This document shows, in pieces, positions 1 through 8,914 of a DNA stretch of 64,000 nt. Position numbers and translations under genes: made by a program. The first letter of the stretch is position 1, and the number at the start of each line of letters is the position of its first letter. The notes under the pieces are model-generated. The model was not told the DNA's origin and made no database searches. It saw only the letters and a program-made list of their open reading frames with translations. The stretch comes from Flavobacterium psychrophilum (lineage in GTDB: Bacteria > Bacteroidota > Bacteroidia > Flavobacteriales > Flavobacteriaceae): the NCBI GenBank assembly GCA_945860385.1, contig CAMAQD010000009.1:62001-126000 (forward strand), written 5' to 3'.

Positions 1-243
1 CAAAATGTATTCGATGTTGCCATTCGTTATTCAAGTGAAAAAACTGGAGGAAAATTGTATTTGGAACAAGACGGAAAGAAAATTTCACAAACAATCGACC
101 TTATATCAACTGGTGGATTAACAATTTGGAAAACAATTCTACTCAAAAATGTTACTCTCAAAAAAGGAAACAATAAAGTACGCGTACATTTTGTAGGAGG
201 AAATTACAATCTAAACTATCTAGAATTTAAAATTTCCAGATAA
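1..243 (+). CDS. C-terminal fragment of a protein ending in a CBM6/CBM35-like carbohydrate-binding module
   Basis: The reading frame is open from base 1 and stops at 241-243, so the gene starts before the window. The 80 visible residues are alternating beta strands with KTGGKLYLEQDGKKI, TIWKTILLKNVTLKKGNNKV and NYNLNYLEFK. This is the usual end of a CBM6/35-type beta-sandwich, where the Trp-Lys-Thr strand and the final LNYLEF strand close the fold. Such modules sit at the C-terminus of secreted glycoside hydrolases in Flavobacteria. The catalytic part is outside the window, so the substrate is unknown, though the neighbouring galactose operon suggests galactose-containing glycans. No T9SS tail is present. 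Confidence 0.7.
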   Translation, partial: QNVFDVAIRYSSEKTGGKLYLEQDGKKISQTIDLISTGGLTIWKTILLKNVTLKKGNNKVRVHFVGGNYNLNYLEFKISR

Positions 244-404
244 AATTCTTAAATCAAAATAGGTTTACTTTAATTTTAGTTAGCTCCAAACCTTCCTTGA
301 TTTTGTCGGATGTTTTTATGGAGTAATAATTGAAAACAATTCAAATTTAGGCTTCTTAAGGAAAGCTATGGAACGAATATTAAATTCCATATACAGTTTG
401 CTTT
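244..404. other. convergent intergenic space
   Basis: About 160 bases between the converging CBM gene and the GntR regulator. No open frame, tRNA or convincing terminator hairpin was seen. Confidence 0.5.
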
Positions 405-1403
405 TTACAAGGAGTTTCTGAGGATTAAATTACATTTGTTTTCTATTTGATCCTTTTGATTTTTTAAAATTATTTGGGCAAGAATTTTCCCCATAAGTTC
501 AAAATTTGTTGAAATGGTAGTTATTCCGTTTTCGACAATTTTTTTTAGAGGGGTTTCATTATAAGAGATAACACCAAAGTCATTTCCTAATCTTAGATTC
601 TGGAGTTTCGATTTTTCTATAACTTGAACTAAATCTCTATCGTTTGGAATAATGTAAACTTCTCCTTTTTTTATTTCTCTGTTATTAAATTCTGTAATAA
701 CGTCATAGTAAAAACCAAAATCTTTACAAAAATTCTCAAAGCCAATTTTCATGCCTAGTGGTTCCCTAAATCCAGGAAAAATTAAGATTATATTTTGGTA
801 TTTGTTCAGTTTGTTTTTTCCTAATACTAAGCAATTATAGATGTCTTTTTGATGGTTTTGGTATATTGCCGGAAAGGATTTTAACTCTGGATTTGTTTGG
901 TCTAAAATATAAACTTCATTTACTGGTAGGGTTTTTATCGCTGATGTTGCTCCAACTAAATTTGTAGGCATTATGATGTATTTGGTGTAATTGCCATTGC
1001 TGTCATCAATAAGTTTTTGAAAAACTTTGGAATTGAAATGATGGAAATAAATATCAACCTGAACACCCTTTCCAACATTAATTAAGAAAGAATTATATAG
1101 GTCTTCTTTGAAGCTGTTTAGTTCATCGAAAAGTAAAAAAATACGTTGTTTTATATTGATTTCAGTGCTTTTTACATAATATCCCTTTCCAAGAATAGCG
1201 TAAATTATACCTCTTTTTTTAAGTTCTTCATAAGCTTGTAAAACGGTATCCCGTGACAAAGAAAACTCAAGGCAAACTTTGTTTATTGAAGGTAATTTTT
1301 CGTCTTTTTTTAAGCTCCCTTCTTCTATTGTTTTTTCAATTGAAGAGATGATTTGCTTGTATTTGGGAATGCCCTTATTACTGTGAATTTGTATGAATTT
1401 CAT
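405..1403 (-). CDS. GntR/AraR-type transcriptional regulator, probable galactose-operon regulator
   Basis: 332 residues. The first 80 form a GntR winged helix: IPKYKQIISSIEKTIEEG, then the recognition region LSRDTVLQAYEELKKRGII and the wing GKGYYVKS. The remaining 250 residues resemble a LacI/periplasmic-binding-type sensor, as in AraR. This architecture usually binds a sugar that releases or alters DNA binding. The gene is divergent from galK across a 264-bp region with ACTGGT direct repeats (1438-1453) and a palindrome (1623-1634). Control of the gal operon in response to galactose or an oligosaccharide is inferred from this position, not shown. Start chosen at the ATG before KFIQIHSN. Confidence 0.8.
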   Translation of the reverse strand: MKFIQIHSNKGIPKYKQIISSIEKTIEEGSLKKDEKLPSINKVCLEFSLSRDTVLQAYEELKKRGIIYAILGKGYYVKSTEINIKQRIFLLFDELNSFKEDLYNSFLINVGKGVQVDIYFHHFNSKVFQKLIDDSNGNYTKYIIMPTNLVGATSAIKTLPVNEVYILDQTNPELKSFPAIYQNHQKDIYNCLVLGKNKLNKYQNIILIFPGFREPLGMKIGFENFCKDFGFYYDVITEFNNREIKKGEVYIIPNDRDLVQVIEKSKLQNLRLGNDFGVISYNETPLKKIVENGITTISTNFELMGKILAQIILKNQKDQIENKCNLILRNSL

Positions 1404-1437
1404 TAAATAATATATTTTTCGGCAATTTACAAAATAA

Positions 1438-1453
1438 ACTGGTGGGTACTGGT
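1438..1453. promoter_or_regulatory. candidate GntR operator: two ACTGGT repeats
   Basis: ACTGGT occurs at 1438-1443 and again at 1448-1453. The starts are exactly 10 bp apart, so both face the same side of the helix. The pair lies 35 bp upstream of the divergent regulator start and overlaps the expected -33 region of the galK-side promoter (-7 box 1476-1483). Binding by the adjacent regulator is inferred. Confidence 0.4.
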
Positions 1454-1475
1454 ATGTAAAAGTAAATAATTTGGA

Positions 1476-1483
1476 TAAATTTG
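1476..1483 (+). promoter_or_regulatory. candidate -7 box of gal operon promoter
   Basis: TAAATTTG fits the Bacteroidota TAnnTTTG box. No clear -33 TTG lies 19-20 bp upstream; instead the ACTGGT repeats occupy that region, as expected for a regulated promoter. It implies a galK leader of about 180 nt. Confidence 0.35.
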
Positions 1484-1622
1484 TTTTTCATAATTGGTAA
1501 AGAAATAATATAAATAAAACACATGTTACATTTTTTATAGATTATATTATGAAATCATATAGTTCTGATTCGATTATATATAAACTATTTAATCAAAAGT
1601 GTTTAAAATTTCAATTGATTTA

Positions 1623-1634
1623 AAACATATGTTT
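1623..1634. promoter_or_regulatory. 12-bp perfect palindrome before galK
   Basis: AAACATATGTTT is a perfect inverted repeat ending 33 bp before the galK ATG. It could be a second operator half-site region. Short AT-rich palindromes also arise by chance in this base composition. Confidence 0.25.
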
Positions 1635-1667
1635 CAAAATAATTACTCCATATAAATACGCAAGATT

Positions 1668-2834
1668 ATGAATGAAATTTTAATTAAAAGCACTACCGAT
1701 TTTTTTCAGAAAACATTTAGTTCTGATGCTGACAAAGTAGTTTTGTCTCCAGGCAGAATAAACATCATTGGCGAGCATATCGATTATAATGACGGATTTG
1801 TTTTACCTGCTGCTATTGATAAGATTATTTGTTTTGCTTTCGAGAAAAACAAGTCGAATACTGCAAATATTCAGGCAATTGATTTGAACGAATCAGTAGC
1901 TATTGATGTTACAAAAGAGGTTGTCTTAAGCGATGTTGTCTGGACGAATTATTTGCGTGGAGTCTTGTTTCAGTTGAAATTGAAAGGCTATGAAATTGGA
2001 GGCTTTAATTGTGCTTTTAGCAGTAATATCCCCACAGGTTCAGGTTTGTCTTCATCGGCAGCTTTAGAATGTGGATTTTTATTTGGAATCAATGAAATGT
2101 TTAATTTGGGAATTAAATCAATTGATATAGCCTTGATGGGGCAAAGTGCTGAACATTGGGTTGGTATCAATTGCGGAATTATGGATCAATTCGCGAGCGT
2201 AATGGGATTGGAAAATAAAGTAATAAAAATTGATTGCCGCACATTGGATTATACTTATCACGATGCCAATTTTGTTGATTACTCCTTAATATTATTTGAT
2301 AGCAACGTAAAACATTCATTATTCACCTCCGAATACAATAATCGACGTATCGAATGTAACGAAGGATTGAGTATCGTTAAAGAAAATTACCCAGAAATTG
2401 AAAGTTTTCGTGACTGCGATGTGCAGCATTTAGTGAATTTGAAATCTAAAATGTCGGACAATGTTTTCAAAAGAAGTTTGTATGCCGTAAAAGAAATCAA
2501 ACGGGTGATTCAAGCGTGTGAAGCATTAGACAATGGTGATATCAAAACATTAGGAAAATTAATGTTTGAAACCCACGAAGGATTATCAAAAGATTATGAA
2601 GTAAGCTGCGCAGAATTAGACTATTTGGTAGATTTGGCCATAGCCGAAGAAGATGTAATTGGCTCTCGATTAATGGGAGGTGGTTTTGGAGGATGTGCCA
2701 TCACTTTAGTCAAAAAGGGAAGCGAAGCAGTTATAAAAGAAAAATTCACCAAATTATATTTAGACAAATTTAATATCGATTTAAAAATTTATGATGTGAA
2801 AGTTTCTAACGGAACCTCATTATATAATAATTAA
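1668..2834 (+). CDS. galK: galactokinase
   Basis: 388 residues, the normal length for GalK of the GHMP kinase family. It phosphorylates alpha-D-galactose to galactose 1-phosphate with ATP in the cytoplasm. The substrate signature GRINIIGEHIDYNDG is at residues 29-43. The phosphate loop PTGSGLSSSAAL is near 122-133, and the third GHMP motif GGGFGGCAITLV is near the C-terminus. It is the first gene of a five-gene run; galT starts 5 bp after its stop, so the two are co-transcribed and probably coupled. The leader has no Shine-Dalgarno site, as is usual in this phylum. Confidence 0.97.
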   Translation: MNEILIKSTTDFFQKTFSSDADKVVLSPGRINIIGEHIDYNDGFVLPAAIDKIICFAFEKNKSNTANIQAIDLNESVAIDVTKEVVLSDVVWTNYLRGVLFQLKLKGYEIGGFNCAFSSNIPTGSGLSSSAALECGFLFGINEMFNLGIKSIDIALMGQSAEHWVGINCGIMDQFASVMGLENKVIKIDCRTLDYTYHDANFVDYSLILFDSNVKHSLFTSEYNNRRIECNEGLSIVKENYPEIESFRDCDVQHLVNLKSKMSDNVFKRSLYAVKEIKRVIQACEALDNGDIKTLGKLMFETHEGLSKDYEVSCAELDYLVDLAIAEEDVIGSRLMGGGFGGCAITLVKKGSEAVIKEKFTKLYLDKFNIDLKIYDVKVSNGTSLYNN

Positions 2835-2839
2835 TTGCA

Positions 2840-3889
2840 ATGAAAAAATTTGATATATACGAAGATCCGCACAGAAGATTTAATCCGTTAATCAACGAAT
2901 GGGTGTTAGTTTCGCCACATCGGGCAAAACGTCCTTGGCAAGGTCAAAAAGAAACTATTGCCAATGATGGAAGGCCAGAATACGATCCGGAATGTTATTT
3001 ATGTCCTGGAAATGTTCGTGCCAATGGAGAAATAAATCCACAATACACCAGTTCTTTTGTGTTCGAAAATGATTTTGCAGCTTTGAAACAAGAAGAAATT
3101 GAATTCGAAGAAAGTAATGAGTTAACTTTTTTCAAAGCCAAACCAGAAAGAGGTATTTCCCGAGTGGTGTGTTTTTCTCCGAAACACAACATCACTCTAC
3201 CAGAAATGGATTTGCAAACAATTGAAGAAATCATTCGTACTTGGCAAAGAGAATACGCCGATTTAGGGAATGTTGATTATATTAATTACGTACAAATTTT
3301 CGAAAACAAAGGAAGTGTGATGGGTTGCAGTAATCCGCATCCACACGGTCAAATTTGGGCTCAATCTTCATTACCAACACAAATTGAAAAAACACAAAAT
3401 AGTTTAAAAAATTATTTCGATAAAAACGGCAGCAACTTGCTTTTGGATTATTTAGCAAAAGAATTAGAAGCCAAGGAGCGTATCGTAATCGAAAACGAAC
3501 ATTTTGTGGCTTTAGTCCCTTTTTGGGCGATTTGGCCTTTCGAAACATTGATTGTGTGCAAACGTCACGTCACAAAAATAACTGATTTTAATTTAGAAGA
3601 AGTAGCGAATTATGCTCTAATTTTAAAGCAATTGACATCGAAATACGATAATCTTTTTGAAACTTCTTTTCCTTATTCATCGGGGATTCATCAGGCACCA
3701 ACAGATGGAAATGAACATCCCGAATGGTTGTTTCATATGCATTTTTATCCACCATTGTTGCGTTCTGCTTCGGTCAAAAAATTTATGGTAGGTTACGAAA
3801 TGATGGGAGAATCTCAACGGGATATCACTGCCGAAAAAAGTGCTCAAATGCTCAGAGATTTATCTGAAATACATTATAAAAGCAAATAA
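2840..3889 (+). CDS. galT: galactose-1-phosphate uridylyltransferase
   Basis: 349 residues, HIT-superfamily GalT. It exchanges UMP between UDP-glucose and galactose 1-phosphate, giving UDP-galactose and glucose 1-phosphate. The catalytic motif NPHPHGQIW is at residues 165-173, with the middle His as the uridylylated nucleophile. Cys52 and Cys55 (ECYLC) match the usual zinc-site cysteines. The C-terminal HPEWLFHMHFYPP strand supplies further histidines. It lies between galK (5-bp gap) and galE (3-bp gap), so its stoichiometry with both is likely set by coupled translation. Confidence 0.97.
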   Translation: MKKFDIYEDPHRRFNPLINEWVLVSPHRAKRPWQGQKETIANDGRPEYDPECYLCPGNVRANGEINPQYTSSFVFENDFAALKQEEIEFEESNELTFFKAKPERGISRVVCFSPKHNITLPEMDLQTIEEIIRTWQREYADLGNVDYINYVQIFENKGSVMGCSNPHPHGQIWAQSSLPTQIEKTQNSLKNYFDKNGSNLLLDYLAKELEAKERIVIENEHFVALVPFWAIWPFETLIVCKRHVTKITDFNLEEVANYALILKQLTSKYDNLFETSFPYSSGIHQAPTDGNEHPEWLFHMHFYPPLLRSASVKKFMVGYEMMGESQRDITAEKSAQMLRDLSEIHYKSK

Positions 3890-3892
3890 GAT

Positions 3893-4909
3893 ATGAAAGT
3901 ATTAGTAACAGGAGGACTTGGGTTTATTGGCTCACACACCGTTGTCGAATTGCAAAACGAAGGATTTGAGGTGATTATCATCGATAATCTTTCTAATTCT
4001 TCTATTGATGTTTTGAAAGGCATTGTTGCGATTACTGGAAAAGAACCTATTTTTGAAAAATTAGATTTAAGAGAAAAAGCATCCGTGCAGGATTTTTTTC
4101 AAAGACATCAAGATATTAGTGGTGTAATCCACTTTGCTGCTTCAAAGGCTGTTGGCGAAAGCGTTACTAATCCATTATTGTATTATGAAAACAATATCTC
4201 TTCTTTGGTCTATTTACTTCAAGAATTAGAGAAAAAAGAAAAGGCTCATTTTATTTTCAGTTCTTCGTGCACCGTTTACGGACAAGCAGATGCAATGCCA
4301 ATTGACGAAAATGCACCAATTAAACCAGCAATGTCTCCCTACGGAAACACAAAACAAATAGGAGAAGAAATTATTACAGACGTTTCTAAAGTAAGTAATA
4401 TAAATGCTACATTGCTTCGCTATTTTAATCCAATTGGTTCACATCCTTCTACAGAAATTGGTGAATTACCTGCAGGTATACCACAAAATTTGGTGCCATT
4501 TATTACTCAGACGGGTATTGGTTTGCGTAAGGAATTGATGGTTTACGGAAAAGATTATCCAACAGTTGATGGTACTTGCATTCGCGATTATATTCACGTA
4601 GTCGATTTAGCAAAAGCCCATGTAGTGGCTTTACAAAGATTATTGGAAAATAAAAATGAAGAAAAAATTGAAATTTTTAATTTGGGAACGGGAGTTGGAA
4701 GTTCTGTTTTAGAAGTGATTTCGAGTTTTGAAAAGGTAAGTGGCAAACCATTTCCGTACAAAATTGTTGACAGAAGAGAAGGCGATGTAACAATGGCTTA
4801 TGCAAGTACCAACAAAGCAAATAAAGTTCTGGGCTGGAAAACTGAATCTTCATTAGATCAGGCAATGGAAAGCGCCTGGAAATGGGAACAAAAGATAAGA
4901 ATTAAGTAA
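3893..4909 (+). CDS. galE: UDP-glucose 4-epimerase
   Basis: 338 residues, extended short-chain dehydrogenase family. It interconverts UDP-galactose and UDP-glucose through a 4-keto intermediate using tightly bound NAD. The Rossmann motif TGGLGFIGSH is at residues 6-15. SSSCTVYG lies near 123-130, and the catalytic Tyr150-xxx-Lys154 pair is in SPYGNTKQ. It starts 3 bp after galT and completes the Leloir pathway. The 58-bp gap before the symporter is the largest within the operon, so a secondary promoter there is possible, but none was recognised. Confidence 0.97.
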   Translation: MKVLVTGGLGFIGSHTVVELQNEGFEVIIIDNLSNSSIDVLKGIVAITGKEPIFEKLDLREKASVQDFFQRHQDISGVIHFAASKAVGESVTNPLLYYENNISSLVYLLQELEKKEKAHFIFSSSCTVYGQADAMPIDENAPIKPAMSPYGNTKQIGEEIITDVSKVSNINATLLRYFNPIGSHPSTEIGELPAGIPQNLVPFITQTGIGLRKELMVYGKDYPTVDGTCIRDYIHVVDLAKAHVVALQRLLENKNEEKIEIFNLGTGVGSSVLEVISSFEKVSGKPFPYKIVDRREGDVTMAYASTNKANKVLGWKTESSLDQAMESAWKWEQKIRIK

Positions 4910-4967
4910 TGCTATAACACAACAAATATTTATTATAAACCAAAATTAAAAAACCAACAAAACGATT

Positions 4968-6656
4968 ATGAATACATTACAAACTGCAGACTATTTAGTC
5001 TTTCTTGTTTACTTTTTCATTGTATCTGGATATGGATACTGGATTTATAGACGAAAGCAAACAGCCACTCATACTGCTTCACATGATTACTTTTTAGCTG
5101 AAGGATCGTTAACTTGGTGGGCAATCGGAACTTCTCTAATCGCTTCAAACATTTCTTCGGAGCAATTTATTGCCATGTCTGGGAATGGATTTAAAATGGG
5201 ATTGGCAATTGCAACCTATGAGTGGATGGCAGCTCTGACATTGGTTATTGTGGCTGTATTTTTTATTCCTGTTTACTTAAAGAATAAAATATACACCATG
5301 CCACAGTTTCTTCATCAAAGATACAACGGTGATATTGCAATGATTATGGCCGTGTTCTGGTTGTTATTGTACGTAATTGTAAATCTAACCTCTATTCTTT
5401 ATTTGGGAGCATTAGCCATTAACGGAATTTCTGGAATCAACCTCGATTTGTGTATGTATGGTTTAGCCTTCTTTTCAATTATAATAGCACTTGGCGGAAT
5501 GAAAGTAATTGGTTATACCGATGTTATTCAGGTGGTATTTTTAATTTTTGGAGGCTTAGTAACAACCTATTTAGCATTGGATAAAGTGGCCGACTTAAAC
5601 GGTCAACACGGAATGCTTCAAGGCTTCAACTATATGATGGATCAGTCAGGAGATCATTTTCACATGATATTTGAAAAAGACAGCCCGAACTTCCCTAGTT
5701 TACCGGGACTTACTGTATTATTTGGAGGTATGTGGATTGTTAATTTGAACTATTGGGGATGTAATCAATATATTACTCAAAGAGCTTTGGGTGCAGATTT
5801 AAAAACCGCTAGAAGTGGTATTTTATTTGCCGCTTTCTTAAAATTATTAATGCCAGTAATCGTTGTTTTACCTGGAATTGCAGCATATGTAATTTATATG
5901 AAAGGTGGTTTGCAAACCGAATTGTTAGGTCCTGATGGAGTTTTAAACCCCGATCGATCTTATCCGGTTTTATTAAATTTATTGCCTGTGGGCTTAAAAG
6001 GATTGTCTTTCGCCGCCCTTACTGCAGCTGTCGTAGCTTCATTGGCTGGTAAAGTAAATAGCATCTCGACAATTTTTACATTGGATATTTACAAGAAAAA
6101 AATTGATGTAGATTGCAGCGAAAAGAAAATGGTACGTGTGGGTAAATGGGCTGTACTTGTTGCAATGTTGTTGGCCGTAGTTATTGCTCCGCACTTAGGA
6201 ATTGATAAAAAAGGGGGATTCGAATTTATTCAAGAGTACACAGGATTTGTAAGTCCGGGTATTTTCGCAATGTTTATATTAGGGTTCTTTTGGAAAAAAA
6301 CAAGTTCAAATGCCGCTATGTTTGCCACAATTGGAGGTTTTGTTTTGTCAGTTGTTTTCAAATTCCTTCCTAAAATGATGAATTTAGAATTTTTACATTC
6401 AACTGGTTTTTCTGCTTTAGTTCCTCAAGAAGATGGAACAAGTATTTATGAAATTCCATTTTTAGATCGAATGGGATTTGTATTTGCAATTTGTGTGGCT
6501 GTTATGGTTATCATTAGTTTAATAGATGATAAACGTGGCGTAAAATCTAAAGGTTTAGAAATAGATTCATCCATGTTCAAAGTGAACAATGCCTTTTTAG
6601 CAGGATCATTAATTATCTGTGGAGTTCTCGTTGCTTTATATTCAATTTTCTGGTAG
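4968..6656 (+). CDS. sodium/solute symporter (SSS family), probable galactose or glucose transporter
   Basis: 562 residues, very hydrophobic, with about 14 membrane segments. The features fit the SGLT/vSGLT group: an N-terminal SLTWWAIGTSLIASNISSEQ segment around the sodium-site helix, NYWGCNQYITQRALGA near the middle, and LSFAALTAAVVASLAGKVNS later on. vSGLT-type proteins carry galactose or glucose inward with sodium. Placement between galE and galM makes galactose the likely substrate, but specificity cannot be read from sequence alone. ATG chosen in the context CGATTATG. Confidence 0.88.
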   Translation: MNTLQTADYLVFLVYFFIVSGYGYWIYRRKQTATHTASHDYFLAEGSLTWWAIGTSLIASNISSEQFIAMSGNGFKMGLAIATYEWMAALTLVIVAVFFIPVYLKNKIYTMPQFLHQRYNGDIAMIMAVFWLLLYVIVNLTSILYLGALAINGISGINLDLCMYGLAFFSIIIALGGMKVIGYTDVIQVVFLIFGGLVTTYLALDKVADLNGQHGMLQGFNYMMDQSGDHFHMIFEKDSPNFPSLPGLTVLFGGMWIVNLNYWGCNQYITQRALGADLKTARSGILFAAFLKLLMPVIVVLPGIAAYVIYMKGGLQTELLGPDGVLNPDRSYPVLLNLLPVGLKGLSFAALTAAVVASLAGKVNSISTIFTLDIYKKKIDVDCSEKKMVRVGKWAVLVAMLLAVVIAPHLGIDKKGGFEFIQEYTGFVSPGIFAMFILGFFWKKTSSNAAMFATIGGFVLSVVFKFLPKMMNLEFLHSTGFSALVPQEDGTSIYEIPFLDRMGFVFAICVAVMVIISLIDDKRGVKSKGLEIDSSMFKVNNAFLAGSLIICGVLVALYSIFW

Positions 6657-6672
6657 AAGGACAAAAAATGTA

Positions 6673-7740
6673 ATGAAAATCGATAATTTGAAGAAAGCAA
6701 ATTTTAATAAAACAATCGATAATCAAGAAGTTTCTCTTTTTTCTTTGAAAAATAAGAATGGTTTTGTTTGTCAAATTACCAATTATGGTGCGCGAATAGT
6801 TTCACTTTTTGTGCCTATTAATAACCAACACAAAATCGACGTTGTTTTGGGACACGATTTTATAGATGATTATCAAAAAGATGATTTTTATATAGGAGTT
6901 ATAGCCGGCCGTTATGCCAATAGAATTGCTAACGGTAAATTTTCTTTAGACGACAAAGTGTATTCGTTATTTGTAAACAACGGTTCCAATGCACTTCACG
7001 GAGGAAAGAAAGGATTTGATAAAGTGGTTTGGAAAGTTGCTCCATTTTTGAATGAAAAGAAAGAAGAATCTCTTGAATTAAATTATCTTTCAGTGGATGG
7101 AGAGGAAGGGTATCCGGGAAATTTGCAAGTAAAAGTAATTTATACTTTGACACATGAAAATGAAATAAAAATAGATTATCAAGCGGTGACAGATGCCAAA
7201 ACAATCCTCAATCTTACTAATCATGTTTATTTCAATTTAAAAGGAGCGGGTGAAGGAAGTATAACTTCGCACGATTTGGTTTTAAATGCAGATTATTTTA
7301 CGCCAACCGATGCTGGTGCGATTCCTACCGGAGAAATTCGGAGCGTTTCAAACAGTCCGATGGATTTTAGAATCTCGCACAAAATCGGAGAGCGTATCAA
7401 CGAGGATAATATTGAATTGAAACAAGGAATTGGTTACGATCACAATTGGGTGTTAAACAAGAAAAATGCAGCCTTAAGTTGTGCCGCAACAGTGTATGAG
7501 GCTTCTACCGGAATAGAGTTGAAAGCTTTCACTACTGAGCCAGGAGTCCAGTTTTACTCGGGTAATTATTTGGATGTTAAAAAAGGAAAAGAGTCAAAAT
7601 CATATCCATCTCGTTCAGGATTTTGTCTCGAAATGCAACATTTTCCAGATTCTCCAAACCACGATAATTTTCCAAATACGGTGCTGAATCCAGGGGAAAT
7701 ATATACTCAAACAACAATTTATCAATTTAAAATTAAATAA
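6673..7740 (+). CDS. galM: aldose 1-epimerase (galactose mutarotase)
   Basis: 355 residues from the ATG at 6673. A longer frame from 6619 would overlap the symporter gene and lacks homologous-looking sequence. The enzyme interconverts alpha and beta galactose, feeding the alpha form to galactokinase. GalM signatures seen are GVIAGRYANRI, NNGSNALHGG, the catalytic His in GYDHNWVL, and the C-terminal GVQFYSGNY and CLEMQHFPDSPNH segments. It follows the symporter stop by 16 bp. No lipoprotein signal, so probably cytoplasmic. Confidence 0.93.
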   Translation: MKIDNLKKANFNKTIDNQEVSLFSLKNKNGFVCQITNYGARIVSLFVPINNQHKIDVVLGHDFIDDYQKDDFYIGVIAGRYANRIANGKFSLDDKVYSLFVNNGSNALHGGKKGFDKVVWKVAPFLNEKKEESLELNYLSVDGEEGYPGNLQVKVIYTLTHENEIKIDYQAVTDAKTILNLTNHVYFNLKGAGEGSITSHDLVLNADYFTPTDAGAIPTGEIRSVSNSPMDFRISHKIGERINEDNIELKQGIGYDHNWVLNKKNAALSCAATVYEASTGIELKAFTTEPGVQFYSGNYLDVKKGKESKSYPSRSGFCLEMQHFPDSPNHDNFPNTVLNPGEIYTQTTIYQFKIK

Positions 7741-7757
7741 AGAATAATAAATTTTTA

Positions 7758-7787
7758 TTGAAAACATTAGTTTAGATTGTACATTTG
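7758..7787 (+). promoter_or_regulatory. promoter of the era leader / possible small RNA
   Basis: TTG at 7758-7760, 19 bp, then TACATTTG at 7780-7787. This is an exact fit to the Bacteroidota -33/-7 promoter. Predicted start near 7792, about 100 nt before era. Confidence 0.65.
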
Positions 7788-7791
7788 TAGC

Positions 7792-7870
7792 AGAAAAATC
7801 GACCTATTGGTTTGATATTCTTTACGAATAGGCAACTGAAAAAGCCATTCTGAAAAGAGTGGCTTTTTTA
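7792..7870 (+). ncRNA. candidate small RNA or attenuating leader ahead of era
   Basis: Between a strong promoter (7758-7787) and the era ATG lies a compact unit with two hairpins. The first pairs CCTATT (7803-7808) with AATAGG (7827-7832). The second pairs AAAAAGCCA (about 7839-7847) with TGGCTTTTT (7860-7868) and runs into a U-tract, so it looks like an intrinsic terminator. A transcript of about 80 nt would end 20 nt before era. It may be a free small RNA, a leader attenuator, or simply a terminator for the gal operon. Identity with a known family such as Flavo-1 could not be tested. Confidence 0.4.
7839..7870 (+). terminator. hairpin with U-tract after galM / before era
   Basis: Nine-bp stem AAAAAGCCA/TGGCTTTTT with a 12-nt loop, followed by T residues. 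Confidence 0.65.
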
Positions 7871-7890
7871 TAATTATAAAAAATAATGTT

Positions 7891-8772
7891 ATGGCTCATA
7901 AAGCAGGTTTTGTAAACATCATCGGAAATCCAAATGTTGGAAAATCAACTTTGATGAATGCCTTCGTTGGCGAAAGATTATCCATCATCACGTCAAAAGC
8001 ACAAACTACACGTCATAGAATTTTGGGAATTGTAAACGGCGAAGATTTTCAATTGATTTTGTCTGATACACCAGGAATCATCAAACCCGCTTATGAAATG
8101 CAGGAATCGATGATGAACTTCGTGAAATCCGCTTTCGAAGATGCTGATATCTTGATATATATGGTCGAAATTGGTGAACAAGAATTAAAAGACGAAGCTT
8201 TTTTCAATAAAATTATCCATTCGGAAATTCCAGTTTTGTTATTGTTGAACAAAATTGACAATTCTAATCAGGAACAATTAGAAACCCAAGTTGCTTTCTG
8301 GACGGAGAAAGTTCCTAATGCCGAGATTTATCCAATATCAGCTTTGCAAAATTTCAATGTTCCCGAGGTTTTCCAAAGAATAATCGAATTGTTGCCAGAA
8401 TCTCCAGCTTATTATCCAAAAGATCAATTGACGGATAAACCGGAACGTTTCTTCGTAAACGAAACCATTCGTGAGAAAATCTTGTTGAATTACAGCAAAG
8501 AAATTCCATACGCGGTCGAAATAGTTACCGAAGAATTCTTCGAAGACGAAAACATCATCCGAATTCGTTCGCTAATTATGGTGGAACGCGAAACCCAAAA
8601 AGGAATTATCATTGGTCACAAAGGAGCTGCTCTGAAGAAAGTAGGGATGGACGCTCGCGCAGATTTAGAGAAATTTTTTGGAAAGCAAATTCACATCGAA
8701 TTGTACGTGAAAGTGAACAAAAATTGGAGAAGTAATGCGAATATGTTGAAGAGGTTTGGGTATAATCAGTAG
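7891..8772 (+). CDS. era: GTPase Era
   Basis: 293 residues, the usual length. Era binds the 3' end of 16S rRNA and acts in 30S subunit maturation. The N-terminal GTPase domain shows G1 GNPNVGKST (12-20), G3 DTPG (59-62) and G4 NKID (120-123). The C-terminal KH domain includes ERETQKGIIIGHKGAALKK. It lies downstream of its own leader and terminator-like hairpin, so it is probably separate from the gal operon. The GTPase der follows 0.7 kb later, an arrangement fitting shared ribosome-assembly roles. Confidence 0.97.
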   Translation: MAHKAGFVNIIGNPNVGKSTLMNAFVGERLSIITSKAQTTRHRILGIVNGEDFQLILSDTPGIIKPAYEMQESMMNFVKSAFEDADILIYMVEIGEQELKDEAFFNKIIHSEIPVLLLLNKIDNSNQEQLETQVAFWTEKVPNAEIYPISALQNFNVPEVFQRIIELLPESPAYYPKDQLTDKPERFFVNETIREKILLNYSKEIPYAVEIVTEEFFEDENIIRIRSLIMVERETQKGIIIGHKGAALKKVGMDARADLEKFFGKQIHIELYVKVNKNWRSNANMLKRFGYNQ

Positions 8773-8841
8773 TTGAATTACATTTTTTCCATTTCGACCA
8801 AAGGACTAATCACATAAAAAGAGTACAAATATTATTATCCA

Positions 8842-8878
8842 TTAAAGCTTCCAGCCTTCAAAAAGCTGGAAGCTTTAA
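8842..8878. terminator. perfect 14-bp inverted repeat between convergent genes
   Basis: TTAAAGCTTCCAGC at 8842-8855 pairs perfectly with GCTGGAAGCTTTAA at 8865-8878. It lies between era and the convergent membrane-protein gene. T-tracts are poor on both sides, but the stem is strong and probably ends both transcripts. Confidence 0.6.
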
Positions 8879-8914
8879 AATATGTAATAAAGCGGGATTA
8901 ACTCCAACAAAAAT

